The notes beneath the pieces were generated by a model that saw only the letters and a program-made list of their open reading frames with translations, was not told the origin of the DNA and searched no databases. From Formosa algae (GTDB lineage: Bacteria; Bacteroidota; Bacteroidia; Flavobacteriales; Flavobacteriaceae), in NCBI RefSeq assembly GCF_001439665.1, contig NZ_LMAK01000011.1, positions 62,001-126,000 of the forward strand: 64,000 bases of DNA, read 5' to 3'. Below, piece by piece: positions 1-9,394 of this stretch. The translations under genes and the position numbers were made by a program. Numbering within the stretch: position 1 is the first letter of the stretch; the number at the start of each line of letters is the position of its first letter.

Positions 1-213
1 ACAATGTATTTGAATTCAGGAGATTGGGTTGAAAATTTTACAGCTTTAGAATATCAATTTAAACGTTGGAAAATTTACAACTATAATCATGATAAATTAT
101 CCCCTTTTTTTGTCGATGAAGCATTGAAAGACATGGATATGCAAGATTTAATAGCTGCCATTACTATAGTAGATAAAAAGAAAAAGAAAGCTAAAAAGAA
201 AAAATCAGATTAA
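1..213 (+). CDS. C-terminal end of an LpxH-like UDP-2,3-diacylglucosamine diphosphatase (partial)
   Basis: The reading frame is open from base 1 and stops at 211-213, so only about the last 70 residues are present. The segment YLNSGDWVENFTALEY matches the C-terminus I know from flavobacterial calcineurin-like phosphoesterases annotated as UDP-2,3-diacylglucosamine diphosphatase, a lipid A pathway enzyme. The metal-binding motifs lie upstream of the window and cannot be checked. The tail is a lysine-rich run (about residues 57-68 of the visible part), common in this group. Its stop overlaps the convergent dehydrogenase gene by 9 bp. The methionine at base 4 is internal, not the start. Confidence 0.7.
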   Translation, partial: TMYLNSGDWVENFTALEYQFKRWKIYNYNHDKLSPFFVDEALKDMDMQDLIAAITIVDKKKKKAKKKKSD

Positions 214-3132
214 AGCACGTCTTAAAATTGTTACAGGGTGTAGAGCTACTTTAGCTGTGCCATCTTTAATTTGATGACGGCAACTCGTTCCGTTTGCGGC
301 GATAATCACATCTGGTTTTGCTTTTCTAACGGCAGGAAACAACGTTTGCTCTCCAACAGCCATACTTACTTTATAATGTTCTTTCTCGTACCCAAAACTT
401 CCAGCCATACCACAACAACCACTAGGAATAATAGTTGCTCTATATCCTTTAGGTAGATTTAATAATTTGAATGTAGATAATTGATTACTCATGGCTTTCT
501 GGTGGCAGTGTGAATGAATTTTTATCACTTTTTCTTCTGCATGAAATTGTTCTGCTGTAATGTTTCCTTTTTCTATTTCAGCATACAAAAAATCTTCAAT
601 TAAAAAAGTGTGTTTTGCAATGTGCTTTGCAGCGATTTTATCTTCCGCCAACATAATATATTCATCTTTAAACGTAAATATTGCTGAAGGTTCTATTCCT
701 ACCAATGGAGTGTTTTCAGATATTAAATCTTTGTAAGTATTTACATTTTTAGTAGCACATTCTTTAGCTTGCTCTAAAAAGCCTTTAGATATAAATGCTC
801 GTCCAGATTCTTCATGTTTCACAAACTTTAACTCATAATTTAAACCTTGTAATAAGGCAATAGCATCTAAACCAATTTCAGTATCTAAAAGGTTTGTGAA
901 CTCATCTACAAAGAAATGAATTGTTTTAATTTTATTTTTAACTAACTTATTTTCAATAGATTTAATATGTTTGTTTAAACTTTTAGAAGAGACTAACGGC
1001 ATGCTTCGCTCTTCAGCAATACCAAAAGCTTTTTTAATGACATCAGAAGTAAATTTCGTCTTAAAAAAGAAATTTGTCAATCCAGAAACATGAGTCGACA
1101 ATTGGTTGGCTTTATTGTTATAAGCAAAGATTTTAGAACGTAAACTAAATCCGTTTTCTTTCTGATATTGGTATAAAAATTCCGATTTCATAGTAGAAAT
1201 ATCTACAGTACTCGGACATTCATTAAAGCAGGCTTTACAGCTTAAACATAAATCTAAAATATCTTTTAGTTCTTCATGATTAAACGGATTTTTACCAGGT
1301 TCTGTATGTGTTAAAAATTCGCGTAATGCATTTGCTCGAGCGCGAGTAACGTCTTTTTCATTTTTTGTAGCGCGATAACTTGGGCACATGGTACCTCCTA
1401 ATTCTGCTGGTTTTCTACAATCTCCGCTCCCATTACATTTTTCTGCTTGTCTTAAAATCCCTTCAGATGCAGAGAAATCCATCAATGTTTTAATGTCTGG
1501 TTCTTTACGATCTGGAACATAACGTAAAGCCTCATCCATAGGAAATGCATCTACAATTTTTCCCGCGTTAAAGATGTTATTCGGATCGAAAACCGTTTTA
1601 ATACGCTTAACAATAGTATAATTATCCTCACCAATCATTAACGGAATAAATTCTGCACGTACAATTCCATCGCCATGTTCTCCTGACATTGATCCGCCGT
1701 ATTTCTTCACTAAATGTGCAACATCGGTGGTTATTTTTCTAAACAAAGCAACATCTTCACTTAACTTTAAATTTAAAACCGGACGTAAATGCAGTTCGCC
1801 TGCACCAGCATGTGCATAATAAATGGCTTTCTGATTGTAGCCTTTCATTAAGGCTGTAAACTCATTAATATAGTTAGCAAAATCAGGTAAAGCTACAGCT
1901 GTATCTTCTATACAAGCAGCCGATTTTTTATCGCCAATAATATTACCTAATAAACCTAAGCCCGCTTTACGCAACTCAATAGCTTTATCGATATCCTCTA
2001 GTTCTAAAACCACATTAGCGTAACTTAAACCTTCTATTTGTAATGCATTAACTAATGCTTCTGCTTGTAACTTTACATCGTCTATGTCATTACTTTTTAG
2101 TTCACACATTAAAATGGCTTCAGGATCGCCCACCACAAATTGTCTGTTTTCCTGTTGTTTTAAATTGTTTTTAGTACAATCTAAAATAGTCTTATCCATC
2201 ATTTCACACATATATAAATGATGTTGCATACATGTTGTCGTTGCAATTAAAGCATCTTCAACACTTTTAAAATGTGCAGCAACCATAATACGCTCTGTTG
2301 GTGGCAAAACATCTAAATGCAATGTGATTTCTGTTGAAAACGCTAAAGTCCCTTCGCTCCCAGATAACAAATTACACATGTTAAATGGTTTAGACGATTC
2401 GTGAAACACTTCAGAATCAATCAATTTATCGATAGCATATCCTGTATTTCTACGATGAATTTCCGGTTTAGGAAACTCTTTATGAATATGTGTGCGAACA
2501 TCTTCAGGTTTTAATTCATTATAAATTGTTTTATAAATATCACCTTCCAAATTATCTAAGAGTGTTTTTTTATGAAATTGTTCTGGTGTTAGATTTCCGA
2601 AAACAGCTTCACTTCCATCACTTAAAATGGTTTTTAATTGCAATACTTTATCCCGAGTTACACCATATTGAATAGATGTTGTTCCAGACGAGTTATTTCC
2701 TACCATACCACCTATCATACACCGGTTAGATGTAGATGTGTCTGGAGAGAAAAATAAACCATAGGGTTTTAATTGTAAGTTTAAAAAGTCTTTTACAATT
2801 CCAGGTTGTACGGTAACAGTACGTGCTGCTTTATTAACCGAAATAATATTTGTGAAATGTTTAGATACATCTACAACTATACCTTCTCCAACACATTGTC
2901 CTGCTAAAGAAGTCCCTGCGGTTCTTGGTATTAATGTTACCTTATTCGTGTTAGCAAATGCGATTAAAACCTTTAAATCTGGTTCATGTTTAGGGTAAGC
3001 AATAGCCAACGGCAATCGTCTATACACCGAAGCATCTGTAGCATAGATAGATTTCATTAAATCGTCGTAAAATAATTCACCATCTAAGGCTTGGCTTAGT
3101 GTATTTAAATCGAAGGAAACAGCTGTAGTCAT
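205..3132 (-). CDS. FAD-linked oxidase / Fe-S D-2-hydroxyacid dehydrogenase (YdiJ/D-lactate dehydrogenase type)
   Basis: A 975-residue fusion of a flavin dehydrogenase and an iron-sulfur electron-transfer module. The N-terminal FAD-binding PCMH domain carries the PRTAGTSLAGQC loop (about 69-80), followed by a FAD-oxidase C-terminal domain to about residue 540. Two ferredoxin-like cysteine clusters follow: CxxxxxxC with a later C at about 565-582, and CLSCKACFNECP at about 629-640. The C-terminus has CCG-type features: HSHCHQKA near 870 and SGCCGMAGSFGYE near 905. The family (E. coli YdiJ and D-lactate dehydrogenases of similar build) oxidises D-2-hydroxyacids such as D-2-hydroxyglutarate or D-lactate. 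The substrate here is not readable from sequence. It is transcribed alone from a promoter-like element at 3170-3200, behind the bshA terminator. Confidence 0.9.
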   Translation of the reverse strand: MTTAVSFDLNTLSQALDGELFYDDLMKSIYATDASVYRRLPLAIAYPKHEPDLKVLIAFANTNKVTLIPRTAGTSLAGQCVGEGIVVDVSKHFTNIISVNKAARTVTVQPGIVKDFLNLQLKPYGLFFSPDTSTSNRCMIGGMVGNNSSGTTSIQYGVTRDKVLQLKTILSDGSEAVFGNLTPEQFHKKTLLDNLEGDIYKTIYNELKPEDVRTHIHKEFPKPEIHRRNTGYAIDKLIDSEVFHESSKPFNMCNLLSGSEGTLAFSTEITLHLDVLPPTERIMVAAHFKSVEDALIATTTCMQHHLYMCEMMDKTILDCTKNNLKQQENRQFVVGDPEAILMCELKSNDIDDVKLQAEALVNALQIEGLSYANVVLELEDIDKAIELRKAGLGLLGNIIGDKKSAACIEDTAVALPDFANYINEFTALMKGYNQKAIYYAHAGAGELHLRPVLNLKLSEDVALFRKITTDVAHLVKKYGGSMSGEHGDGIVRAEFIPLMIGEDNYTIVKRIKTVFDPNNIFNAGKIVDAFPMDEALRYVPDRKEPDIKTLMDFSASEGILRQAEKCNGSGDCRKPAELGGTMCPSYRATKNEKDVTRARANALREFLTHTEPGKNPFNHEELKDILDLCLSCKACFNECPSTVDISTMKSEFLYQYQKENGFSLRSKIFAYNNKANQLSTHVSGLTNFFFKTKFTSDVIKKAFGIAEERSMPLVSSKSLNKHIKSIENKLVKNKIKTIHFFVDEFTNLLDTEIGLDAIALLQGLNYELKFVKHEESGRAFISKGFLEQAKECATKNVNTYKDLISENTPLVGIEPSAIFTFKDEYIMLAEDKIAAKHIAKHTFLIEDFLYAEIEKGNITAEQFHAEEKVIKIHSHCHQKAMSNQLSTFKLLNLPKGYRATIIPSGCCGMAGSFGYEKEHYKVSMAVGEQTLFPAVRKAKPDVIIAANGTSCRHQIKDGTAKVALHPVTILRRALI

Positions 3133-3169
3133 ATTAGTGTAAAGTCAGTGTGCTTATGTTAAGGGGTAA

Positions 3170-3200
3170 TAAATGTAGAAATTGTAAGTAGAACAAGCAA
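3170..3200 (-). promoter_or_regulatory. Bacteroidota-type promoter of the FAD/Fe-S dehydrogenase gene
   Basis: On the minus strand TTG (3198-3200) is separated by 20 bases from TACATTTA (3170-3177), one base off the TAnnTTTG consensus. It lies about 38 bp upstream of the ATG at 3132 and downstream of the bshA terminator, so the gene can be transcribed independently. Confidence 0.5.
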
Positions 3201-3230
3201 CCTAATTCTCTTAAAAACAGTTTATACATA

Positions 3231-3266
3231 AAAAAACGCTTCAGATTAATTAAAAACTGAAGCGTT
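3231..3266 (-). terminator. Rho-independent terminator after bshA
   Basis: The stem aacgcttcag (3235-3244) pairs with ctgaagcgtt (3257-3266) around a 12-nt loop. Read on the minus strand it is followed by a T run (complement of 3231-3236). It sits 21 bp past the bshA stop. Confidence 0.85.
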
Positions 3267-3286
3267 GTATGTGATGTAATATGCGA

Positions 3287-4429
3287 TTAAGGTAGTAATT
3301 GTAAACTTTTTTCTAATGTTTCCTCGTATAGCTTTTCGTATTGTGGCACGATGTTATGAATATCGAAAATATAAGATCGCTCTTTAGCATTCTGTTTAAA
3401 TTGTTTTAAACGTGCTGGATCACTTAAAATATATATTGCATTTTTACTCATATCTTCCACATCGCCAACATCACTTAAAAACCCTGTAATACCATTGACG
3501 TTTACTTCTGGTATTCCACCGGTATTACTTGAGATTACCGGCACTCCTGAAGCCATAGCTTCTAAGGCTGCCAAACCAAAACTTTCTGTTTCTGATGGTA
3601 ATAAAAATAAATCACTAAAACATAAAATTTTATCAATCTCATTACTTCTCCCAAAAAAGACTACTTTTTCTGTGATTCCTAATTCATCACATAGGTTTTC
3701 AGCATCTTCTTTATCCGGCCCATCTCCAATTAACATGAGTTTAGCGGGGATTTCTTTTTGAATGTTATAAAACACCTTAATGACATCTAAAATGCGCTTT
3801 ACGGGCCTTAAATTACTAATGTGAGTTATAATTTTTTCATCATCTGGAGCCATCATACCACGCTGACAGTCGGTGAAAGAATGTTTATATTTTTCAATAT
3901 CAATAAAATTAGTAATGACGTTGATATCCTTTTTAATATCGAATAATCTAAAGGTATCTTCTTTTAAACTTTCTGAAACAGAGGTTACAGCATCAGACAT
4001 ATTGATACTAAAAGAGACTGCTGGTTTATAAAACGGATGACTTCCTACTAATGTGATATCTGTCCCGTGAAGCGTAGTGACCACAGGAATATAAATACCT
4101 TCTTGTTCGAGCATTTTTTTTGCCATGAATGCAGCATAAGCATGGGGAATAGCGTAATGCACGTGTAGAATTTCAATTTTATGAAGTTTCACCATATCTA
4201 CCATTTTGCTAGATAAAGCCAACTCATAAGGTTGATAATGAAATAATGGATATTCTGGAACTTTAACTTCATGGAAATGAACTTTATTGCTTAACAAATC
4301 TAACCTTACTGGCTGATTATAAGTAATAAAGTGGATTTCGTGTCCGCGTTTCGCTAACTCTAAACCCAATTCTGTGGCTACTACGCCGCTTCCTCCAAAT
4401 GTAGGATAACAATTAATTCCTATGCGCAT
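3287..4429 (-). CDS. bshA: N-acetyl-alpha-D-glucosaminyl L-malate synthase (bacillithiol pathway glycosyltransferase)
   Basis: A 380-residue GT4 glycosyltransferase that transfers GlcNAc from UDP-GlcNAc to L-malate, the first step of bacillithiol-type low-molecular-weight thiol synthesis. The N-terminus MRIGINCYPTFGGSGVVATE is the typical BshA nucleotide-sugar loop. HVHYAIPHAY occurs near residues 94-103, and the GT4 motif ETESFGLAALEAMASGVPV near 278-298. The length matches the family. The ATG is one base downstream of the stop of the GH3-serine hydrolase gene, so the two genes are almost certainly co-transcribed and end at the 3231-3266 terminator. The later pathway enzymes BshB and BshC are not in the window. 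Confidence 0.95.
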   Translation of the reverse strand: MRIGINCYPTFGGSGVVATELGLELAKRGHEIHFITYNQPVRLDLLSNKVHFHEVKVPEYPLFHYQPYELALSSKMVDMVKLHKIEILHVHYAIPHAYAAFMAKKMLEQEGIYIPVVTTLHGTDITLVGSHPFYKPAVSFSINMSDAVTSVSESLKEDTFRLFDIKKDINVITNFIDIEKYKHSFTDCQRGMMAPDDEKIITHISNLRPVKRILDVIKVFYNIQKEIPAKLMLIGDGPDKEDAENLCDELGITEKVVFFGRSNEIDKILCFSDLFLLPSETESFGLAALEAMASGVPVISSNTGGIPEVNVNGITGFLSDVGDVEDMSKNAIYILSDPARLKQFKQNAKERSYIFDIHNIVPQYEKLYEETLEKSLQLLP

Positions 4430-4430
4430 C

Positions 4431-7352
4431 TTAATTTATTATTGCTTCGTAAATAAGTTCTTGAATATCTGTTCTAATGTTTTCTCTTAATAACATATTA
4501 ATTTCTGCAGATGGATACGTTCTATTTGCCATAAATACATACACTAACTCTTCATCTGGATCTGCCCAAGTATAAGTCCCTGTAAATCCGGAGTGCCCAA
4601 AACTTTTCATAGACACACAGCCACATGTTGGGCCACTAGTTCCTAATTGGGGCTTATCGAAACCTATACCACGTCTGTTACCTTTACTAGAATAATATGT
4701 TGTATTAAACATATCTATAGTTTCTGGTTTAAGATAGCGTTTATCACCATAAAATCCTTTTTGTAAATACATTTGCATGATTTTAGCGATATCGTTAGCA
4801 TTACTAAATACACCGGCATGACCACCTACTCCATTTTGCATTGCTGCTCCCATATCATGTACATAGCCTTGAACCACTTGATGACGATAATAGGTGTCGT
4901 TTTCCGTCGGAACAATATCTTTCATCGGAAATTTTAAATACGGATTATAAGTTGTTACATTCATTCCTAACGATTCATAAAAGTGAGTTTGCACTAAATG
5001 ATCTAATGTTCTGTCGTAATAAGTCTCTATAAATTTCTTTAAAATATAATAAGGTAAGTCGCTATAGCGATATTTTAACGTTTTTAACAAATCTGTATCC
5101 ATAATAATTTGCTGCATAGTCTCTGGATAATCTCTCTTTAAGTATAGATTATTTGATACTTTAATATTAAAAAGTTCACTTGGTGCATTACTATAATACG
5201 AATTACTAGGCATTTTAGTAGAATCTAATGTGGCCACATAAAAAGGAATCCAGGGTTTTAATCGTGCATAATGCGATAACATTTGCTTAAGAGTAATGTT
5301 CGCTTTATTAGAACCTACATACGTAGGAATTAAGTCTGAAAGCGTAGAATTTATTGAAATTTCATCGTCTTGTTCTACAATTTCCATTATTAAAGGCAAA
5401 GACGCAACTATTTTAGTGATGGAAGCAATATCGTATAAATCGTTGTCTTTAACAGGTTCGGAATCTGCATCGTAAGTATGTTTTCCGAAGTTCTGACTAT
5501 AAATAACTTGTCCTCTTCGCGCTACCAAAAGCTGAACTCCAGGTGTCATATGTTCATCTACCGCACGTTGTGCAACAGCATCAATTTTATGAAGTTTTTT
5601 TGAATCGATACCAACACGTTCTGGAATAGAATAGCCTAAACGGGAAATGGAATTGATAGAGATACCATCGCCTGCATGAAAGCCATTACCCACAGATACA
5701 GGAAGCTGACCTTTAGCTTCTAAAGCTCCAAAAATTATTTGTGCCGATTTTTTTTGTGCGACTTCACTGTTTTGATAACTCACGACAAGACCTTCAATAT
5801 GGTCTACAGAAGATAAATCTAGTAAAGCGTAAGGTTTTACAAACACATCTAAAATGACATGATGCGTTTTTGAGATACTGTCTAATAACTGAACTTCTTC
5901 AGTAGTAAATTCATAACTCTTCCATGGATTGGCATTGGAGCGGTGCAAACCAAAAATTACAGTATTATAATTGTCTAATCGGGTTTTAATATATTCATAA
6001 GAGTCCGATAAAATTTCGTGCACTTTAGTATATTTTTTCAATTCATCTAAAAACGTACTACCGCTATCGTCACCTAATTTTATATAAGCTATTGATTTTT
6101 GATCCAAATCCCGAAGTGGCAAAATATCATCTTCATTTTTAACTACAGTAATTGCATTCTCAAACAGCTCTTCATTTAAAATATCGTCTTCTAATCGATT
6201 TAAATCTTCAACGAGATTTTCTGTGTCTATAGGTTTGTAATGGTTTAGACCTACTTTATATTTAGACATTAAAATTTTCTTTACAGAATATGCTAAACGT
6301 GCTTCAGTTATGGTCTGATCATTATATGCTTCTGTGATTTTTTCCATGGCTTTAGGCACATCTTCAGAAATTAACAAAATGTCGTTACCAGCTAAAAATG
6401 CAGCCAAATCGATATCGCCTGGACTACTAAAATTAGCAACGCCTTTCATTTCTAAAGCATCTGTAAAGATTAAGCCTTGGAATCCCATTTTGTCTTTTAA
6501 TAAATCGGTGATAATTGTTTTAGATAAAGACGATGGGAAATCTGGTCTAGCCTCTAAACTAGGTACATTTAAATGCGCCACCATAACACTTTCCATACCA
6601 TTTTTAATCATCTGTTTATACGGATATAACTCGATTGAATCAATGCGTTTCTCAGAAAAATTTATGGTTGGTAATGCTTTATGCGAATCTGTTTCGGTGT
6701 CGCCATGGCCTGGAAAATGTTTACCAGTAGCCATAACTCCAGCACTTTGTAACCCCTTCATAAAGGCAACGGCATGCTCGGTCACAGTTTCACGATCTTC
6801 GCCAAAAGAGCGGTTTCCAATAATTGGATTTTTTGGGTTGGTATTAATATCTACATCTGGACCAAAATTAAAATGAATCCCGAGACGTTTACAATGTTCA
6901 CCAATATGTTTTCCTGCTTGCTCTACCAATTGTTTGTTCTTAACAGCGCCTAAAGTCATATTCCAAGGAAAAGCATAAGTAGAATCTAATCGCATACTTA
7001 ATCCCCATTCTGCATCCATTCCAATAAGCATTGGAACTTTAGACATGCCCTGATAGGTATTGTTAAGCTTCGCTAATTTTACAGGTCCTCCTTTAGAATA
7101 AATGATACCTCCAATATGATTATTCTGTATTAAATTTTTAATACTCGTAACATCTCGGGTATTTGCAGAAGTCATGGCACGTACCATAAACAACTGTCCG
7201 ATTTTTTCTTGAAGTGACAGTTTATTATACACACTATCTACCCATTTTTGTTGAGCAATAGCATCTTTTGTCACCAACGGATTCGCTGAATTTTGACTAA
7301 ATGATAAGTGAATACTGAAAAATATAATTGAGAGAAATAAAATATTACGCAT
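4431..7352 (-). CDS. Exported GH3 beta-N-acetylhexosaminidase fused to a beta-lactamase-type serine hydrolase
   Basis: A 973-residue two-enzyme fusion. I place the start at 7352, because the 20-residue signal peptide MRNILFLSIIFFSIHLSFSQ begins there; the 17 upstream codons of the open frame would spoil it. A GH3 domain (about 30-370) holds the NagZ-like KHFPGHGDTETDSH motif and FTDALEM with the probable nucleophile Asp. A GH3 C-terminal domain spans about 400-570. The rest (about 610-970) is a class C beta-lactamase/esterase-like domain with SITK (Ser-x-x-Lys), YSD and HSG motifs. NagZ-type GH3 enzymes remove GlcNAc from muropeptides, and the second domain could act on peptide or ester bonds, so cell-wall recycling or remodelling is a fair inference. 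Adjacent to bshA by one base. Confidence 0.88.
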   Translation of the reverse strand: MRNILFLSIIFFSIHLSFSQNSANPLVTKDAIAQQKWVDSVYNKLSLQEKIGQLFMVRAMTSANTRDVTSIKNLIQNNHIGGIIYSKGGPVKLAKLNNTYQGMSKVPMLIGMDAEWGLSMRLDSTYAFPWNMTLGAVKNKQLVEQAGKHIGEHCKRLGIHFNFGPDVDINTNPKNPIIGNRSFGEDRETVTEHAVAFMKGLQSAGVMATGKHFPGHGDTETDSHKALPTINFSEKRIDSIELYPYKQMIKNGMESVMVAHLNVPSLEARPDFPSSLSKTIITDLLKDKMGFQGLIFTDALEMKGVANFSSPGDIDLAAFLAGNDILLISEDVPKAMEKITEAYNDQTITEARLAYSVKKILMSKYKVGLNHYKPIDTENLVEDLNRLEDDILNEELFENAITVVKNEDDILPLRDLDQKSIAYIKLGDDSGSTFLDELKKYTKVHEILSDSYEYIKTRLDNYNTVIFGLHRSNANPWKSYEFTTEEVQLLDSISKTHHVILDVFVKPYALLDLSSVDHIEGLVVSYQNSEVAQKKSAQIIFGALEAKGQLPVSVGNGFHAGDGISINSISRLGYSIPERVGIDSKKLHKIDAVAQRAVDEHMTPGVQLLVARRGQVIYSQNFGKHTYDADSEPVKDNDLYDIASITKIVASLPLIMEIVEQDDEISINSTLSDLIPTYVGSNKANITLKQMLSHYARLKPWIPFYVATLDSTKMPSNSYYSNAPSELFNIKVSNNLYLKRDYPETMQQIIMDTDLLKTLKYRYSDLPYYILKKFIETYYDRTLDHLVQTHFYESLGMNVTTYNPYLKFPMKDIVPTENDTYYRHQVVQGYVHDMGAAMQNGVGGHAGVFSNANDIAKIMQMYLQKGFYGDKRYLKPETIDMFNTTYYSSKGNRRGIGFDKPQLGTSGPTCGCVSMKSFGHSGFTGTYTWADPDEELVYVFMANRTYPSAEINMLLRENIRTDIQELIYEAIIN

Positions 7353-7523
7353 GTAAAAATTAATTTGATTGTCAATACAATATGTGTTGCAAATTAAAAG
7401 CAAAATACCATATTTAAAATGAAGTTAAAAAGACTTTATGATAGATTTATACAGAATTAGTTAACAGCAATTCCGTTGTGCTGAATTTATAATGATGATG
7501 CTGTTAATTTGTAAGGGTAAAAC

Positions 7524-7562
7524 AAAAAAACTTCACCCCATATATCATGCAGTGAAGTTTTT
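7524..7562 (-). terminator. Terminator after serB
   Basis: Stem aaaaacttcac (7526-7536) and gtgaagttttt (7552-7562) with a 15-nt loop. It lies 23 bp past the serB stop, and the minus-strand transcript ends in a T run. Confidence 0.8.
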
Positions 7563-7584
7563 AGTATTATGTATTATAATGCAG

Positions 7585-8808
7585 TTAATCTACTAAATCT
7601 ATATATCTGTCGTGGTATCCTAATAAATAAAGTACACCGTCTAAACCAATACTAGAAATTGAGCTTTGAGCATTGTCTTTTACTTTTGGTTTGGCATGAA
7701 ACGCAATTCCTAATCCTGCTAAATTAAGCATTGGTAAATCGTTAGCACCATCTCCTACTGCAATAGTCTGACTAATATTTATACCTTCACGCTTGGCAAT
7801 TTCTTGCAAGTATTCTGCTTTCTTATTTCCATCTACAATTTCACCAAGATAACCACCTGTAAGGGCACCATCTTTAATTTCTAGCTGGTTGGCGTATACG
7901 TAATCTATGCCCAATTCTTTTTGTAAATAATGGCCGAAATACGTAAATCCACCCGATAAAATAGCCGTTTTAAAACCATAACTTTTTAAAGTATCTATTA
8001 AACGTCTAGCGCCTTTTGTAATTGGTAAGTTTACTGCAACTTCCTGAAGCACATCTTCACTCAAACCTTTTAACAGTTTCATGCGTCTTTCAAAACTTTC
8101 ATTAAAGTCTATTTCCCCCTGCATGGCAGATTCTGTAATGGCTTTAACTTGAGCGCCAACACCGGCTAATTCTGCAAGTTCATCAATAACTTCTGTTTGA
8201 ATTAAAGTAGAATCCATATCAAAACACACTAAACGTCTGTTTCGTCTGTAAATATTATCTTCCTGGAAAGCAATATCAACATTTAATTTACGAGAAATAT
8301 CCATGAACTTTTCAGTAATATCTGCTTTATCATCAATATGTCCTCTAATAGACAATTGTATAGATGCTCTTGGATATTCTTCATCTTTAACTAAAGATAA
8401 ACGTCCTGTAAGACGCTTAATAGCATCGATGTTTAAGTTTTTTTCTGACACAATTTTAGTGACTTCAGAGATTTGTTTTGCAGATAGTCTCTCTCCTAAA
8501 AGTGTTACAATGTAACGGTCTTTTCCTTGAAGCGTTACCCATTTTTCGTACTCGTCTAGAGTAATAGGTGTAAACTTAGCGGTAATACCGAGTTCGTAGG
8601 CTTTAAATAATAAATCCTTTAAAACTGCAGCTGATTTTTTTTTAGACTTTATCTTAAATAAGATACCTAAAGATAATGTGTCATGAATATTTGCTTGTCC
8701 AATATCAAGAACTTTAGCTCCGTATTGTGCTAAAACACCTGTTAATGTTGATGTTAATCCTGGCCTATCTTGTCCTGAAATGTTTAATAAGATAATCTCA
8801 TTACTCAT
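7585..8808 (-). CDS. serB: Phosphoserine phosphatase with N-terminal ACT domains
   Basis: A 407-residue HAD-family phosphatase catalysing the last step of serine synthesis (O-phosphoserine to serine). The N-terminal ~170 residues look like two ACT domains (LNISGQDRPGLTSTLTGVLA at the start), a layout found in several long SerB proteins. The catalytic part has FDMDSTLIQTEVIDELA near 195-211 (nucleophile and acid Asp), ILSGGFTYF (motif II) and VGDGANDLPML near 347-357 (motif IV). It has its own terminator. The ACT domains suggest amino-acid feedback, which is inference. Confidence 0.95.
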   Translation of the reverse strand: MSNEIILLNISGQDRPGLTSTLTGVLAQYGAKVLDIGQANIHDTLSLGILFKIKSKKKSAAVLKDLLFKAYELGITAKFTPITLDEYEKWVTLQGKDRYIVTLLGERLSAKQISEVTKIVSEKNLNIDAIKRLTGRLSLVKDEEYPRASIQLSIRGHIDDKADITEKFMDISRKLNVDIAFQEDNIYRRNRRLVCFDMDSTLIQTEVIDELAELAGVGAQVKAITESAMQGEIDFNESFERRMKLLKGLSEDVLQEVAVNLPITKGARRLIDTLKSYGFKTAILSGGFTYFGHYLQKELGIDYVYANQLEIKDGALTGGYLGEIVDGNKKAEYLQEIAKREGINISQTIAVGDGANDLPMLNLAGLGIAFHAKPKVKDNAQSSISSIGLDGVLYLLGYHDRYIDLVD

Positions 8809-8908
8809 AATATAGTTTTAGGTTTTTAAAGTTGAAAAAATTAGTGTGTCAATGGTTTTACAACACGTTTATAAAGATTAATGGCTTTACTATTTTGGTA
8901 AATGAAGA

Positions 8909-9394
8909 TTATTTAAGGAATCTGTTGTGCCAACTATCGCTAGCAGGTACTTCCCAATTTTCTTTGTATTCAGCAATATTAGTCACTAAATTATTAAAGA
9001 CTATGGTGTTTTTAGACACCGCTTTATCTTTAGCCATTTTTCTGAAATCGGTTAACGTTTTATACGCCACAAACTCCCCTTGTTTATAAGACACATTCAT
9101 TTTGTCTAATAAATCTACCTGATATTCTTTTTCTAATTGTTGAATAAAATGCACAGATGCATCTACAGAACAGCCAGTAGCATTATTAACTTCTTGATTT
9201 AAACCCAGTACTAAAAAACGCTTGTATTTAATCTCGTAACCTGCGTTTAAGTCAGCCCCATGAGCGGTCCAATTTTCTAAAAAGACATCTATTTTAGATT
9301 TAATCTCTTCTAATTCTTGATCTGTAAACGAACGATTGGCTTGATAGATCCAAACCTTAGAAGTTTCTGGTAATGTATTAAAATCTACTAACAT
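8909..9394 (-). CDS. Conserved flavobacterial protein of unknown function (often labelled 'ABC transporter ATPase')
   Basis: A 161-residue soluble protein starting MLVDFNTLPETSKVWIYQAN and ending with SWHNRFLK. I recognise the family as widespread in Flavobacteria, usually under the label ABC transporter ATPase. No Walker A (GxxxxGKS/T), Walker B or LSGGQ signature is visible, so that label is not supported. No signal peptide or membrane segment. A single Cys lies in ATGCSVDASV. It starts directly after the stop of the upstream 210-aa gene, so it is probably last in the amiC-mlaD-FeS operon. Function unknown. Confidence 0.8.
   Translation of the reverse strand: MLVDFNTLPETSKVWIYQANRSFTDQELEEIKSKIDVFLENWTAHGADLNAGYEIKYKRFLVLGLNQEVNNATGCSVDASVHFIQQLEKEYQVDLLDKMNVSYKQGEFVAYKTLTDFRKMAKDKAVSKNTIVFNNLVTNIAEYKENWEVPASDSWHNRFLK

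Noticed and set aside
6334-6876. 180-codon open frame on the plus strand inside the GH3 gene
   Set aside because: Fully antisense to strongly conserved GH3 coding sequence, with no domain or start context. It is an open frame caused by codon bias.
8832-9089. 85-codon plus-strand open frame spanning the serB upstream gap
   Set aside because: Mostly antisense to the 161-aa gene, with no promoter or domain.
8909-9394. ABC transporter ATPase
   Set aside because: No Walker A, Walker B or signature motif, and too short; the familiar label for this family is not supported.
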